Of a stretch of DNA of 64,000 bases, positions 23,858 to 32,293 are shown piece by piece. The translations under genes and the position numbers were made by a program. The notes beneath the pieces are model-generated. The model saw only the letters and a list, made by a program, of their open reading frames with translations. It searched no databases and was not told the origin of the DNA. Every line of letters begins with the position of its first letter. Positions within the stretch are counted from its first letter, which is position 1. The stretch is from CAYPGT01 sp964512985. Lineage in GTDB: Bacteria > Cyanobacteriota > Vampirovibrionia > LMEP-6097. The stretch covers positions 124,001 to 188,000 of the forward strand of contig CAZELI010000001.1 in the NCBI GenBank assembly GCA_964512985.1, in the 5' to 3' direction.

Positions 23858-25612
23858 TCATTTCTCTATCAAATAATTATTTATCGCTAGTGCATCCAGT
23901 CCACTCTTATAGAAAGTATTCATAGCATCCGATGCAGTTCTGACTATTGGTTCACCACGAAGGTTATAAGAAGTGTTAATAAGTACGGGAATGCCAGAAA
24001 GCTTCTCGTAGGCTTTCAACAGATCATAGAACTTCGCATTAGTCTCTCTGTTGACCGTTTGGGCTCTTCCAGAGCCGTCTACGTGTGTTATAGCTTCTAA
24101 TAGTTTCCCTTGTTTCACGGGGCAAGTAGCCAGCATATACTTATACATAGACGTTTTCGTTTTATGCTCTAGATCAAAGTATTGATCAGCAGCTTCTTCT
24201 ATTACCGCAGGTGCAAAAGGTCTAAAAGCTTCTCTAAATTTAATCTTAAGATTAACAGTATCTCGCATCTCAGCTTTAGCAGCTGAAGCAATAATGCTTC
24301 GTGTTCCGAGCGAGCGAGGTCCCCATTCAAATCTACCTTGACACCAACCTATAACTTTCTCAGAGTTGAGAATCTCAGCTAACTTGGTTACTAACTCTTC
24401 AAAGCTGTTAAACCTAGTTACTTTAGTAAGACCGCGAGCTTTAATCTCTTGCTTTACTTCTTCGTCACTAATTTCCGTGCCCCAATATGGATGGGAGAAA
24501 CCAGAATCAACCTTAGGATTATTCAGAAGGATATTATAAGCATAGAAAGCCGCTCCTAGTGCGCTTCCTGAGTCTCCAGCCGCAGGCTGCACAAACACAT
24601 CTTCATAATCTAATTCTCTCAGGATTCTGGCGTTAGCTACACAGTTAAGTGCTACTCCTCCTGAGAAACATAAATTCTTAGAACCAGTAAGCTCTTGAGC
24701 TCTGCGAGCTAAAGCTAAGACCGCATCTTCAGTAATCACTTGTAAGCTTCTTGCTATATCTGCATAATGTTGATCACGCTCGGTGTTCTCAGGATCTACG
24801 AAGAACCTATCCCCGCGCTCACGTGGCTTACCTAAGAGCTTCTCTAATTCTTGAGTGTAACTCTTAGCTGGATCATATAAATAAGCATAGAATTTTTCTA
24901 CATTGTAAAAGCTAGCATCATCATTCAGCTTAAACATTTGCTTGATTTGTTCTACATACTTAGGCTGACCATAAGAAGCCATGCCCATGACCTTATACTC
25001 ACCTTCATTTACTTCAAATCCTAGAAACGCAGTTAGTGTCGAATACAGTAAACCAATAGAATTAGGGAACCTAATCTCTTCTAGTAGTTTGATTTGATTA
25101 CCCTTGGCATGTCCAATAGTAGTAGTAGCCCACTCACCTACTCCATCTATAGTGAGTATTGCTGCTTCATTATACTCAGAACAGAAATATGAACTACATG
25201 CATGTGATAAATGGTGCTGCGAGAAAACAATCTTTTCAGGGCTAATGCCAGAAAGCTCTGCCAGCTTGCCTTTCATCCAGAGTTTATCTGAGAACCAGGT
25301 GATCATGGATTTCACGAAGAACCAAAACGTTTTAGGAAAATATTTAAGACAACTAAGTAAAATACGTTCGAATTTTAATATAGGCTTCTCGTAAAATACT
25401 AAATAATCAATATCGTTAATAGTTAATGGTTGACCTAGCTCTTTAGATCCCTGTTCTAAACAAAACTCTAGTGCTTGTTGCGGAAACTCAGAATCATTCT
25501 TGATTCGACTAAATCTTTCTTCTTGAGCGCACGCGATAATCTTGCCGTCAATAATTAAGGCTGCCGCTGAGTCGTGATAAAAAGCTGAAATACCAATAAT
25601 TTTAACTGTCAT
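23858..25612 (-). CDS. Carbamoyltransferase (NodU/CmcH/TobZ family)
   Basis: A 584-residue O-carbamoyltransferase. The N-terminal Kae1-like domain has the metal-binding HHLSHACSSYF (around residue 133) and LTIDGVGEWATT. The C-terminal YrdC-like domain contains WCQGRFEWGPRSLGTRSI (around 425), which forms carbamoyl-adenylate from carbamoyl phosphate and ATP. Family members carbamoylate sugars or secondary metabolites; here the acceptor is probably a surface glycan because the surrounding genes encode glycan O-acylation proteins. Its ATG follows directly the stop of the small membrane protein gene upstream, so they are co-translated. Confidence 0.92.
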   Translation of the reverse strand: MTVKIIGISAFYHDSAAALIIDGKIIACAQEERFSRIKNDSEFPQQALEFCLEQGSKELGQPLTINDIDYLVFYEKPILKFERILLSCLKYFPKTFWFFVKSMITWFSDKLWMKGKLAELSGISPEKIVFSQHHLSHACSSYFCSEYNEAAILTIDGVGEWATTTIGHAKGNQIKLLEEIRFPNSIGLLYSTLTAFLGFEVNEGEYKVMGMASYGQPKYVEQIKQMFKLNDDASFYNVEKFYAYLYDPAKSYTQELEKLLGKPRERGDRFFVDPENTERDQHYADIARSLQVITEDAVLALARRAQELTGSKNLCFSGGVALNCVANARILRELDYEDVFVQPAAGDSGSALGAAFYAYNILLNNPKVDSGFSHPYWGTEISDEEVKQEIKARGLTKVTRFNSFEELVTKLAEILNSEKVIGWCQGRFEWGPRSLGTRSIIASAAKAEMRDTVNLKIKFREAFRPFAPAVIEEAADQYFDLEHKTKTSMYKYMLATCPVKQGKLLEAITHVDGSGRAQTVNRETNAKFYDLLKAYEKLSGIPVLINTSYNLRGEPIVRTASDAMNTFYKSGLDALAINNYLIEK

Positions 25613-25813
25613 TTAGTACATATCCTTAGCCTGTGATTCATTGACTGGTTTCCAGCCTGCAAGAAAGGTTTCTTTATCTGTAATATTGAATATAATTGCA
25701 AACGGAACTAAAATCGTGAAATAAAAAATCAACAAAATAAACTGAAAAGCAGTGCGCAATACTCTATCAGCAAATGCTTTCCAAAGTTTCCAGATTTTTT
25801 TTAATAAGGTCAT
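25613..25813 (-). CDS. Small membrane protein preceding carbamoyltransferase (SxtJ-like)
   Basis: A 66-residue protein with an amphipathic N-terminal segment and one or two hydrophobic stretches (about residues 20-42), then a soluble tail with FLAGWKPV. Proteins of this layout frequently precede carbamoyltransferases in polysaccharide and natural-product clusters (SxtJ-type). The stop codon TAA abuts the ATG of the carbamoyltransferase, which supports a functional link. The likely role is to hold or assist the transferase at the membrane; that is inference. Confidence 0.65.
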   Translation of the reverse strand: MTLLKKIWKLWKAFADRVLRTAFQFILLIFYFTILVPFAIIFNITDKETFLAGWKPVNESQAKDMY

Positions 25814-25906
25814 TGTTGTAAGTGTTCACCTAATCATATAATATTTCCTAATTCCCCTTTAATCCCATACTATTTTGTAATAAATAGATTTCTATTAAAG
25901 TCCTTG

Positions 25907-25932
25907 AACCAGGATGGGATAGGGTTCCGCCC
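25907..25932. repeat. Inverted, diverged copy of repeat P3
   Basis: Read on the minus strand it gives GGGCGGAACCC, a spacer and CCCATCCTGG, comparable to the GCGGAACCC...CATCCCG core of the copies at 10452 and 13437. Similarity is partial. It lies between divergent promoters, upstream of the sialate-esterase-like gene. Confidence 0.35.
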
Positions 25933-25987
25933 TTGGGACGGAGTCGTTTCTCCATTTTTCCTTGAAATACCAGTATAATGCGTTTAG

Positions 25988-27472
25988 GTGGCTCTGGACA
26001 AGGATAAAGATAAAACCATAAAATTCTATTTATCGTTATTAATAGCGATATTAGGTTTTGTTGCGGTTATGAGATATTCTTTAGTGCATCTTAATAAATT
26101 AAAGGTTGAATATCATCCACCTAATCTTAGTCTCGCTAAAGTTTTTACTAACAACATGCTACTTCAAAGAAATAGAAACATTGTGATTTGGGGTAAGGCT
26201 CATAATGGTAAAGAAATAAAAATAGAATTCAAAGATAAACACTATAAGGGTAGCTCTGATAAAAATGATAATTGGAAGATTGGCTTAGGTAAACATGAAG
26301 CTGGAGGCCCTTATGAAATTAAAATTAAATCTGATAAAGAGGAAATTGTTTTAGGGAATGTCCTCATTGGTGATCAATGGTTAGTACTTGGTGAATCCAT
26401 TATTAATTTCCCGCTTAGTCAAACTAGTGATTTCACGAAGGAGATTGTAGCTGTAGAAAAGCTATCTAAACCTCTCAGGTATTATAATGCTGATCTCTTA
26501 CCGAAGGGTGAGAGCTTTAAAGAGTTAAATCAAGAAGCTTTATGGCAAGTAGTGAAACCTGAGACTGTTACTAATTTACCAGCAGTGCCTTATTACTTCG
26601 CTAAAGCATTGAGTAGGAATGCTTCTGTACCTGTTGGCATAATCAAAGTAGCTGAAGATTATACTGCTATAGAAACTTTCTTAAGTCCTGAAGCTTTGTC
26701 GCTATTCCCTGAGTTTGAGGCTATGGTAGCGGATGCTGCTGGTGCTGAGGCTGAGAAAGAAGCAGATGCTGACGATATAAAAATGGAACACCATTATAAA
26801 GCTTTGTTTGATACTACGCTGAACAATTCTTCTCAAATGCTTAAACTCACATTAGATAAAATTACGGAAGGTGATCTAACTCTATTTATCAATGAAGAGT
26901 TGATTGGCAAGATTAATGCGACTGATAATTTGCGTGCATTTAATATACCTGCCTCTTTACTTAAGTCTAAATACAATAAAATAGAACTTAGAGTAACTAA
27001 TGTTAATGATATGGTTCAACTCTCGCGTGATCATATGAATCTTAGGGTTTACTTGAGTGCTGGAATTAAGTCAGAGACTGTGCTTAAGCCTGGATATCTG
27101 TGGCATTATACTAAGTTTCCTGATATTACAGTTCCAGGTTTGATTTTTAAAGAAATGATTCAGCCTTTGCTTGGTTTGAAATTTAAAGGAATAATGATTT
27201 ACCAGGGTGATAGTGATCTAGATGATCCAACTCAGTATAGAAGTTTATTAACAGCCTTGATTAAGGATTTACAAACTCATTTTATTGATACTAACTTTAT
27301 ATTTCTTGGCTTGAGAAATATAAATAGCTATAATCCTGACTTCGTGAATGCGAGTAATTTAAAAGCAATCCAGCGAGATGTTATAGATAGCTTCATAGAT
27401 ATTAAGTTTGTTGAGACTAGTGATTTAGAGTTTAAGACTAGTGCTGAAGCGATTGCTGCTCGGTGTCTATAG
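25988..27472 (+). CDS. Membrane-anchored sialate O-acetylesterase-like protein
   Basis: A 494-residue protein starting at GTG with an N-terminal transmembrane anchor (about residues 12-30). It follows the sialate O-acetylesterase (SASA/SIAE) plan: NNMLLQR, VIWGKA, AGGPYEI, GNVLIGDQW, then the nucleophile region. The family GQSNM here reads GESII, keeping the Ser, and the later WYQGE motif reads IYQGD. A beta-sandwich insertion occurs around residues 280-350. The C-terminus is short and lacks an obvious Asp-x-x-His pair. It may be an altered or inactive esterase acting on acylated surface sugars. Its 3' end overlaps the convergent SGNH gene by 35 bases. Confidence 0.7.
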   Translation: MALDKDKDKTIKFYLSLLIAILGFVAVMRYSLVHLNKLKVEYHPPNLSLAKVFTNNMLLQRNRNIVIWGKAHNGKEIKIEFKDKHYKGSSDKNDNWKIGLGKHEAGGPYEIKIKSDKEEIVLGNVLIGDQWLVLGESIINFPLSQTSDFTKEIVAVEKLSKPLRYYNADLLPKGESFKELNQEALWQVVKPETVTNLPAVPYYFAKALSRNASVPVGIIKVAEDYTAIETFLSPEALSLFPEFEAMVADAAGAEAEKEADADDIKMEHHYKALFDTTLNNSSQMLKLTLDKITEGDLTLFINEELIGKINATDNLRAFNIPASLLKSKYNKIELRVTNVNDMVQLSRDHMNLRVYLSAGIKSETVLKPGYLWHYTKFPDITVPGLIFKEMIQPLLGLKFKGIMIYQGDSDLDDPTQYRSLLTALIKDLQTHFIDTNFIFLGLRNINSYNPDFVNASNLKAIQRDVIDSFIDIKFVETSDLEFKTSAEAIAARCL

Positions 27473-28439
27473 GTGCTTCTGCTTTAATTAATGGTGCAAG
27501 GATATCAACCATATTGCCGTAGTATTTAGGCTTGTTATGTGCGTCGTACTTGCTGACTGGAATCTCCATCTCTGGGATTCCGTTGTAGATCTGTGTTGCA
27601 TCGGCATAAGCGATATTAGCAGCTTGGAGTGAAGCTAGGAATTTATCGTGAACATTTACATATTGTTTACGTTCCTTCTCAGAATAACTAATAGGAGTAA
27701 TTAATAAATAAAATTTAGCGTTTTGTTTAGCAGCCATATCATTAAGAGACTTAAGAGCTTCTATATGTTTCTGGAAGTATACATCATTCTGGTAGAAGTC
27801 CATATGCCATTCTGTGTAAGTCTTTCCATCCATTTTAAAGCCCTTGTCCTTAGAAACATTTTTAACCCAATCATATAGATATGAGCTTTTAGACAAAGCA
27901 ACATCTACTGGATTAGGTTTGACCTCGTTGTAATGAGACATTTTATATTGCATATAAGCTTGTCCAATCTCAGGTATATGTTTGATAGCATTCCAAGCAT
28001 AATAAACCACTACGTAATCAAACTCTAAACCCGCTTGAATAGCATTATTGAGAAGTACAGCTGCAGTACTGATAGTATCCATAGTCATGGTCCCGAAATT
28101 AATTACTTCATATTTAGTCGTAGAATTTTCGTTGAGCTTTCTTTCTAGTCTTTCGGTAAGTCTTTCTTCTAAGTTTGTAACGCCCTGACCATATACATTA
28201 GAAGGTCCAATTACTAGAACTCTTTTAGTAGTAGGGTCATTTTTCTTGATAGATCTTTCTATATCTCTAAAGCCCCAGCTATTAAGCTTCACATTATTGT
28301 TTGACCACTTTACGTAAGACAAGGAGCCAGTGTTACCCAGAACTTTAGGATTAGCGAACCTATAGTACAATTCCGCACCTATGACAATTAATAAAACTGT
28401 TAATGCAAATACGCCTAGATTCTTTTTAAGGTTGTCCAT
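27438..28439 (-). CDS. Membrane-anchored SGNH/GDSL-like hydrolase or acyltransferase
   Basis: The 333-residue protein has an N-terminal transmembrane segment (about residues 8-26) followed by an SGNH fold. The nucleophile motif is VIGPSNVYGQG instead of GDSxTxG. A Gly block (INFGTMTMDT), an Asn in YYAWNAI and a late Asp/His in YDAHNKPKYYG complete a plausible catalytic set. Anchored SGNH proteins beside MBOAT proteins usually complete the transfer or removal of acyl groups on exported polysaccharides. It lies downstream of the DUF5989 gene in the minus-strand glycan cluster. Confidence 0.75.
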   Translation of the reverse strand: MDNLKKNLGVFALTVLLIVIGAELYYRFANPKVLGNTGSLSYVKWSNNNVKLNSWGFRDIERSIKKNDPTTKRVLVIGPSNVYGQGVTNLEERLTERLERKLNENSTTKYEVINFGTMTMDTISTAAVLLNNAIQAGLEFDYVVVYYAWNAIKHIPEIGQAYMQYKMSHYNEVKPNPVDVALSKSSYLYDWVKNVSKDKGFKMDGKTYTEWHMDFYQNDVYFQKHIEALKSLNDMAAKQNAKFYLLITPISYSEKERKQYVNVHDKFLASLQAANIAYADATQIYNGIPEMEIPVSKYDAHNKPKYYGNMVDILAPLIKAEAPIDTEQQSLQH

Positions 28440-28477
28440 TATTTAATCAATATAGCAAGAATCCAATAGAGAGGATT

Positions 28478-28690
28478 TTAAAATAGTGCATAAACAAATG
28501 GCATTGTTGTAGTAACAGTATTCACCACTACTAGGAAAATTCCACAAAGTACTAAGGCTAGTATCATCGGTGCTAGCCACCAGAATTTAGATTTAGAGAT
28601 ATAGATAAATAATTCATAGAGAGTTTTCAGGCCAGAAATTAGACCCTTATATAATTTAGAACAAGTATTACCGATAGCTTTAAACATCAT
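28478..28690 (-). CDS. DUF5989 small membrane protein
   Basis: A 70-residue protein with one long C-terminal hydrophobic segment (about residues 38-66). The sequence KFWWLAPMILALVL and the ending FVYALF match the pattern of DUF5989, a small membrane family found next to carbamoyltransferases and SGNH proteins. No catalytic residues are expected. It sits 38 bases before the SGNH gene and, together with the SxtJ-like gene, marks this locus as the carbamoyltransferase-type glycan cassette. Confidence 0.7.
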   Translation of the reverse strand: MMFKAIGNTCSKLYKGLISGLKTLYELFIYISKSKFWWLAPMILALVLCGIFLVVVNTVTTTMPFVYALF

Positions 28691-28711
28691 TTCTATTATA
28701 TCTTGAGGTAT

Positions 28712-28837
28712 TAGACTTGTTCAGAAATCGTCCAGAACAAGGCATGCGAGTCCCGAGCCACCGGAGTTTACTAAACGTAAATGAGGATGGCGAGGGACGA
28801 GCATAACACAGTTATGGGCGATTTATGGACAAGTCTA
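28712..28837. repeat. 126-bp hairpin element with 22-bp terminal inverted repeats
   Basis: The ends (TAGACTTGTTCAGAAATCGT at 28712 and, reading inward from 28837, TAGACTTGTCCATAAATCGC) match at 19 of 22 positions as inverted repeats. Pairing continues inside through GTCCCGAGCCA / TGGCGAGGGAC, so nearly the whole element can fold into one long hairpin. It contains no open frame and sits between the MBOAT gene and the DUF5989 gene; its right end includes the MBOAT stop codon. It resembles a MITE-like or REP-type non-autonomous element. Confidence 0.7.
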
Positions 28838-30247
28838 GAAATCAAAATATATAAACCTAACTTCCTGCTTCACTCCCATCACTAATATGAGAACAGAAGC
28901 AAGTAATAAGAAAGCTAGTTTAAACTCTAGCCTCCAAGTGCTAATAGTATTCTTGAGATTGAATTTTCTGTTTAAGAGGTGTAAGCCTAAGGCTATAGAT
29001 AGAATAATAATGCTTTGTTTCATAAATGAATCTATTGCCATGAAGTCTAAACTAGTTAAATCCATTAGCTTAGCAATATAGTCCATGGCTACTTCGATGT
29101 TTGCTGCTCTAAAAAATACCCATGCCAAACAAACTAAATGAAAACAAATAATTTGGCGCATAAATATTCTTGGTGAGAATGTGGTTTTATCTTCGATAAG
29201 TTTAAGCCCAAAATGCTCATGCAAAAGCTTTTCAATACTAAGGTAAAGCCCATGCAGACCACCCCAAACTACAAAGGTCCAATTAGCTCCATGCCATAAA
29301 CCACCGAGTAACATTGTGAGCATTAGATTAATAAAAGTTCCAATCTCACCTTTACGATTACCACCTAGAGGGATATAAAGATAGTCTTTTAGCCAGCTAG
29401 ATAGTGTAATATGCCACCTGCGCCAAAACTCAGTTATAGACTGTGATAGGTAAGGTCCGTTAAAGTTATCAGGAAGCTCAATCCCAAACATAATCGCAAG
29501 CCCCAGTGCCATATCTACGTAACCAGAGAAGTCACAATATATTTGAACTGCAAAAGCATAAATTCCAATCCAAGCATTGAGTGAACTTAAACCACCTATA
29601 TTATTAAAAGCTCCATCGACAAATATAGCTAAATTATCTGCGATAAGTAGTTTCTTGCATAAGCCCCAGGTAAATAAATATAATCCAGAGTTAATTGATT
29701 TGAAGTTAGCTTTAATCGGGTGCATGACATGTGACCAGTCAGTTTTAATTCTTAGAATTGGACCAGCAATCAAGTGTGGGAAAAAACTTACAAAAAACAA
29801 GAAGTCTTGAAACCTAGGTGGGAAGGGGTTTTGGCGCTTATAAGTATCTACTAAGCAGGCAATCGCTTCAAAGGTATAGAAAGAAATACCAAGAGGTAAA
29901 GCCCATTTGAAATCAGCAGGTAATGTGTAACCAAAAGCGCCGGCAACAAAGTGTAGATATTTGAAGCCAAATAGAAGTAGTAAATTAAAGACCAGAGATA
30001 TTATAAGTAAGTTTTTAGCTTGGGGATCGTCGCCTAGAGTATTTCTCAGGACATATATGCGTTTCAAGAATAAATAATTAATGGATACTGTCACTAGGAG
30101 CATTATTAGATAAGGGGGATACCAAAAAGAATAGAAAACAAGACTTGCAATTAAGAGAATGATCTTGGTCCATTTCGATGGACTGAGTGCTGTTACTGCA
30201 AGTAAGCAGATAAAAAATACAAAAAAACTTGATGAATTAAATAACAT
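28835..30247 (-). CDS. MBOAT-family membrane O-acyltransferase (AlgI/DltB-like)
   Basis: A 470-residue polytopic protein with about ten hydrophobic segments. The MBOAT core is clear: FWRRWHITLSSWLKDYLYIP (around residue 262) and the invariant His region GGLWHGANWTFVVWGGLHG (around 310). These enzymes move acyl groups, usually acetyl, across the membrane for modification of exported polysaccharides such as alginate or peptidoglycan. Adjacent SGNH genes on both sides provide the usual periplasmic partners. It lies eight bases after the upstream SGNH gene. The exact glycan is unknown. Confidence 0.93.
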   Translation of the reverse strand: MLFNSSSFFVFFICLLAVTALSPSKWTKIILLIASLVFYSFWYPPYLIMLLVTVSINYLFLKRIYVLRNTLGDDPQAKNLLIISLVFNLLLLFGFKYLHFVAGAFGYTLPADFKWALPLGISFYTFEAIACLVDTYKRQNPFPPRFQDFLFFVSFFPHLIAGPILRIKTDWSHVMHPIKANFKSINSGLYLFTWGLCKKLLIADNLAIFVDGAFNNIGGLSSLNAWIGIYAFAVQIYCDFSGYVDMALGLAIMFGIELPDNFNGPYLSQSITEFWRRWHITLSSWLKDYLYIPLGGNRKGEIGTFINLMLTMLLGGLWHGANWTFVVWGGLHGLYLSIEKLLHEHFGLKLIEDKTTFSPRIFMRQIICFHLVCLAWVFFRAANIEVAMDYIAKLMDLTSLDFMAIDSFMKQSIIILSIALGLHLLNRKFNLKNTISTWRLEFKLAFLLLASVLILVMGVKQEVRFIYFDF

Positions 30248-30255
30248 ATTATTCT

Positions 30256-31101
30256 CTACTGTGGGAACGCAATAAGATAGTTGTACAACTGATTCACCAT
30301 TAATCTATGTCCAATCTCGTTAGGATGTGGATCGCCAGGCATAGCCCATAAGCTAGATTGATCAGAGATATCTTTAAATGAATCGAAGAAGTTTATAAAC
30401 TCAAAGCCATTAGCTTGAGCAAGGCGAGCTACTTTATCATGAATGAAGCCAAACGGATAATTCTCAAGATTATGAATGTCAGGAATCATGGTTACTATTA
30501 CTCTGACATGATTAGTTTCGGCATATTCTGCAAGTCTAGTGAATGACTTTTGCATCTCTATCCAACCGGGATAGTTATCAGCGTAGATATCCTTATAATG
30601 TTGTTCAAAGCTGCTCTCTACCCCAAACTTACGCTTAAGTTGTTCTAGCCTTGACCAGATGGTTACTGCAAGCTGTGAGTTCTCTAATAACCAATTACGC
30701 TTAGGACTAGGAATTACTTCTGCATCTCTAATAAAAGAATTTAAAATAATGATATTTGGTTTAATTGATTCTAACTTAGAGAAGAATAACTCTATTTCTC
30801 TGGTGCTGTTGTAGTTACCAATGCCAGCATTGTATACCTCTACTGATTTACCGTTGTCTTTGAACTTGGCTTCTAATAATTCTGGATAAATCTTCTCTTC
30901 CGCTACTCCCCAACCAAAAGTTATAGAACTGCCAAGCATTAATATTTTCATATCAGCAGCCTTAGGTTCATCACCGCGCATGCCTAGTGAATTGATTCTA
31001 ATATCGATGTTTTGTAAGCGAGCTGCTTTATTAGGAACGTGTTCGTGACCGAGTTTGGGGTTGCTAGAGATACGTTTAAGCTCACGAGAGTATTTCCACA
31101 T
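30256..31101 (-). CDS. SGNH-hydrolase-like protein, N-terminal membrane anchor upstream of first ATG
   Basis: The ATG-started product has 281 residues with an SGNH fold: LMLGSSITFGWG (nucleophile Ser), VYNAGIGNYNS, IILNSFIRD and GDPHPNEIGH with the catalytic Asp and His. The frame is open further upstream and encodes a convincing transmembrane helix (SIVVFIITILVLAVVLEFAL) followed by a linker, but no ATG, GTG or TTG occurs before the in-frame TAA at 31239-31237. The only candidates are ATT (31233) or ATA (31230), placed five to eight bases after an AGGAT sequence. It precedes and probably partners the MBOAT acyltransferase. Confidence 0.75.
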   Translation of the reverse strand: MWKYSRELKRISSNPKLGHEHVPNKAARLQNIDIRINSLGMRGDEPKAADMKILMLGSSITFGWGVAEEKIYPELLEAKFKDNGKSVEVYNAGIGNYNSTREIELFFSKLESIKPNIIILNSFIRDAEVIPSPKRNWLLENSQLAVTIWSRLEQLKRKFGVESSFEQHYKDIYADNYPGWIEMQKSFTRLAEYAETNHVRVIVTMIPDIHNLENYPFGFIHDKVARLAQANGFEFINFFDSFKDISDQSSLWAMPGDPHPNEIGHRLMVNQLYNYLIAFPQ

Positions 31102-31248
31102 CTCGATGTCGTAATTACGTCCATCTTTATTCTTAAATACTAGAGCAAACTCTAATACAACAGCTAAGACTAATATCGTGATTATAAAAACTACAATACT
31201 TTCTATTAATGATGGTTTGTGTGTTTCTATAATAAATTATCCTAAACT

Positions 31249-31283
31249 GTCCACCCAGGGCCGGGGGCAAACTGGACACTTTT
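31249..31283. repeat. Left 35-bp inverted repeat (REP-like) of the RAYT unit
   Basis: Begins GTCCACCCAGGGCCGGGGGC and ends AAACTGGACACTTTT; perfect inverted complement of 32232-32266. It contains TGTCCA and TGGACA arms that can pair. Confidence 0.85.
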
Positions 31284-31357
31284 AATTATATTACATATCA
31301 GAACCCGAATGTGTAATATACGTTTCCTTAATACTAGTATATTACGATCACTTTCCT

Positions 31358-32293
31358 ATGGTTAGAGGAAGAAGAGAAAAACAAGCCTGCGCTTTTTATC
31401 ATATTTTTAATCGCGGTGTTGAAAAAAGAAATATTTACTGTGATGATAATGACCGCCAAACTTTTATTAACGTATTGCAATATGTTCATGAAAAATATAA
31501 TTTCAAAATTCATGCTTATTGTTTGATGGGTAATCATTATCATTTGATTCTAGAAACAATTGATGATGATATTTCTAGGATTATGCATGATATTGATGGT
31601 ATCTATGCCCAAATATTTAATCAAAAATATGAAAGAGTTGGTCCATTATTTCAAAGTAGATTTGGGTCAATCATTGTTAGAGGTGATTACTATCTATTAA
31701 ATCTTTTCTCCTATGTTCATCTTAATCCTGTGAAAGATGGGTTTAAATATCGGGCTGAAGATTGGTATTGGTCAAGTTTTGCTAGTTATATCGGTAACAG
31801 AGTGGCAGAAAAATTTCTTGAGACAAGCTTATATAAGGAGAAGTTCTTTCACAATGGTATTGAAAATCTTCGTAAATATATCAATGATCAGGCAGGCTTA
31901 GAATGGTGTGAGTTAGATGATTTATGGAATGTTGACTATGTTAGTGAGCAAGAGTTTTTAGATACAGAAGAGTTGGTTTATAGAAAAAATTACAATAATT
32001 TTAATTTTGAAAAAGCATTAACGATTTTCTTTAAAGAGAAAAATTTCAGTGAAAATATAATAAGGAATTTTAGAATTTATATATTGAATCAAATTGCTAA
32101 TATTAATGTCGACGAGATAGCAGAGAAGATTGGTGATTTGAAAGTAAATACTATTATGAAAATATCTCAAAGAATGAAAAATAGAATACAAAACTCCTCT
32201 AAATATAAAAAAATGTTTATGGATTTCATGAAAAAGTGTCCAGTTTGCCCCCGGCCCTGGGTGGACACTTTTATCCAAAAATCCAATTCTTAA
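31358..32293 (+). CDS. REP-associated tyrosine transposase (Y1 / IS200-like)
   Basis: A 311-residue Y1 transposase. The HUH metal-binding motif is GNHYHLI (around residue 54), and the catalytic Tyr lies in NLFSYVHLNPV (around residue 125). The N-terminal RGRREKQACAFYHIFNRGVE is typical of RAYT proteins that act on REP hairpins as single strands. The 3' end of the gene runs through the right inverted repeat, which encodes the residues KKCPVCPRPWVDT, and the stop overlaps the convergent rseP gene by 23 bases. The gene looks intact, so activity is possible. Confidence 0.93.
   Translation: MVRGRREKQACAFYHIFNRGVEKRNIYCDDNDRQTFINVLQYVHEKYNFKIHAYCLMGNHYHLILETIDDDISRIMHDIDGIYAQIFNQKYERVGPLFQSRFGSIIVRGDYYLLNLFSYVHLNPVKDGFKYRAEDWYWSSFASYIGNRVAEKFLETSLYKEKFFHNGIENLRKYINDQAGLEWCELDDLWNVDYVSEQEFLDTEELVYRKNYNNFNFEKALTIFFKEKNFSENIIRNFRIYILNQIANINVDEIAEKIGDLKVNTIMKISQRMKNRIQNSSKYKKMFMDFMKKCPVCPRPWVDTFIQKSNS
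32232..32266. repeat. Right 35-bp inverted repeat (REP-like) of the RAYT unit
   Basis: Starts AAAAGTGTCCAGTTTGCCCC and ends CGGCCCTGGGTGGAC, a perfect inverted complement of the left repeat. With the following ACTTTT it forms an 11-bp stem (AAAAGTGTCCA/TGGACACTTTT) that could also act as a bidirectional terminator. It lies within the transposase coding region. Confidence 0.85.

Larger units (their letters stand above)
31249..32266. mobile_element. RAYT transposase unit bounded by perfect 35-bp inverted repeats
   Basis: A single Y1 transposase gene is enclosed by inverted repeats at 31249-31283 and 32232-32266 that are identical over 35 bases. Each repeat can fold into a hairpin (GTCCA/TGGAC with a GC-rich loop), as REP sequences do. 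This is the arrangement of a REP-associated tyrosine transposase with its two flanking REPs. The element abuts the rseP stop codon on one side, and the SGNH gene's upstream region lies on the other. Perfect repeat identity suggests recent insertion. Confidence 0.8.
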
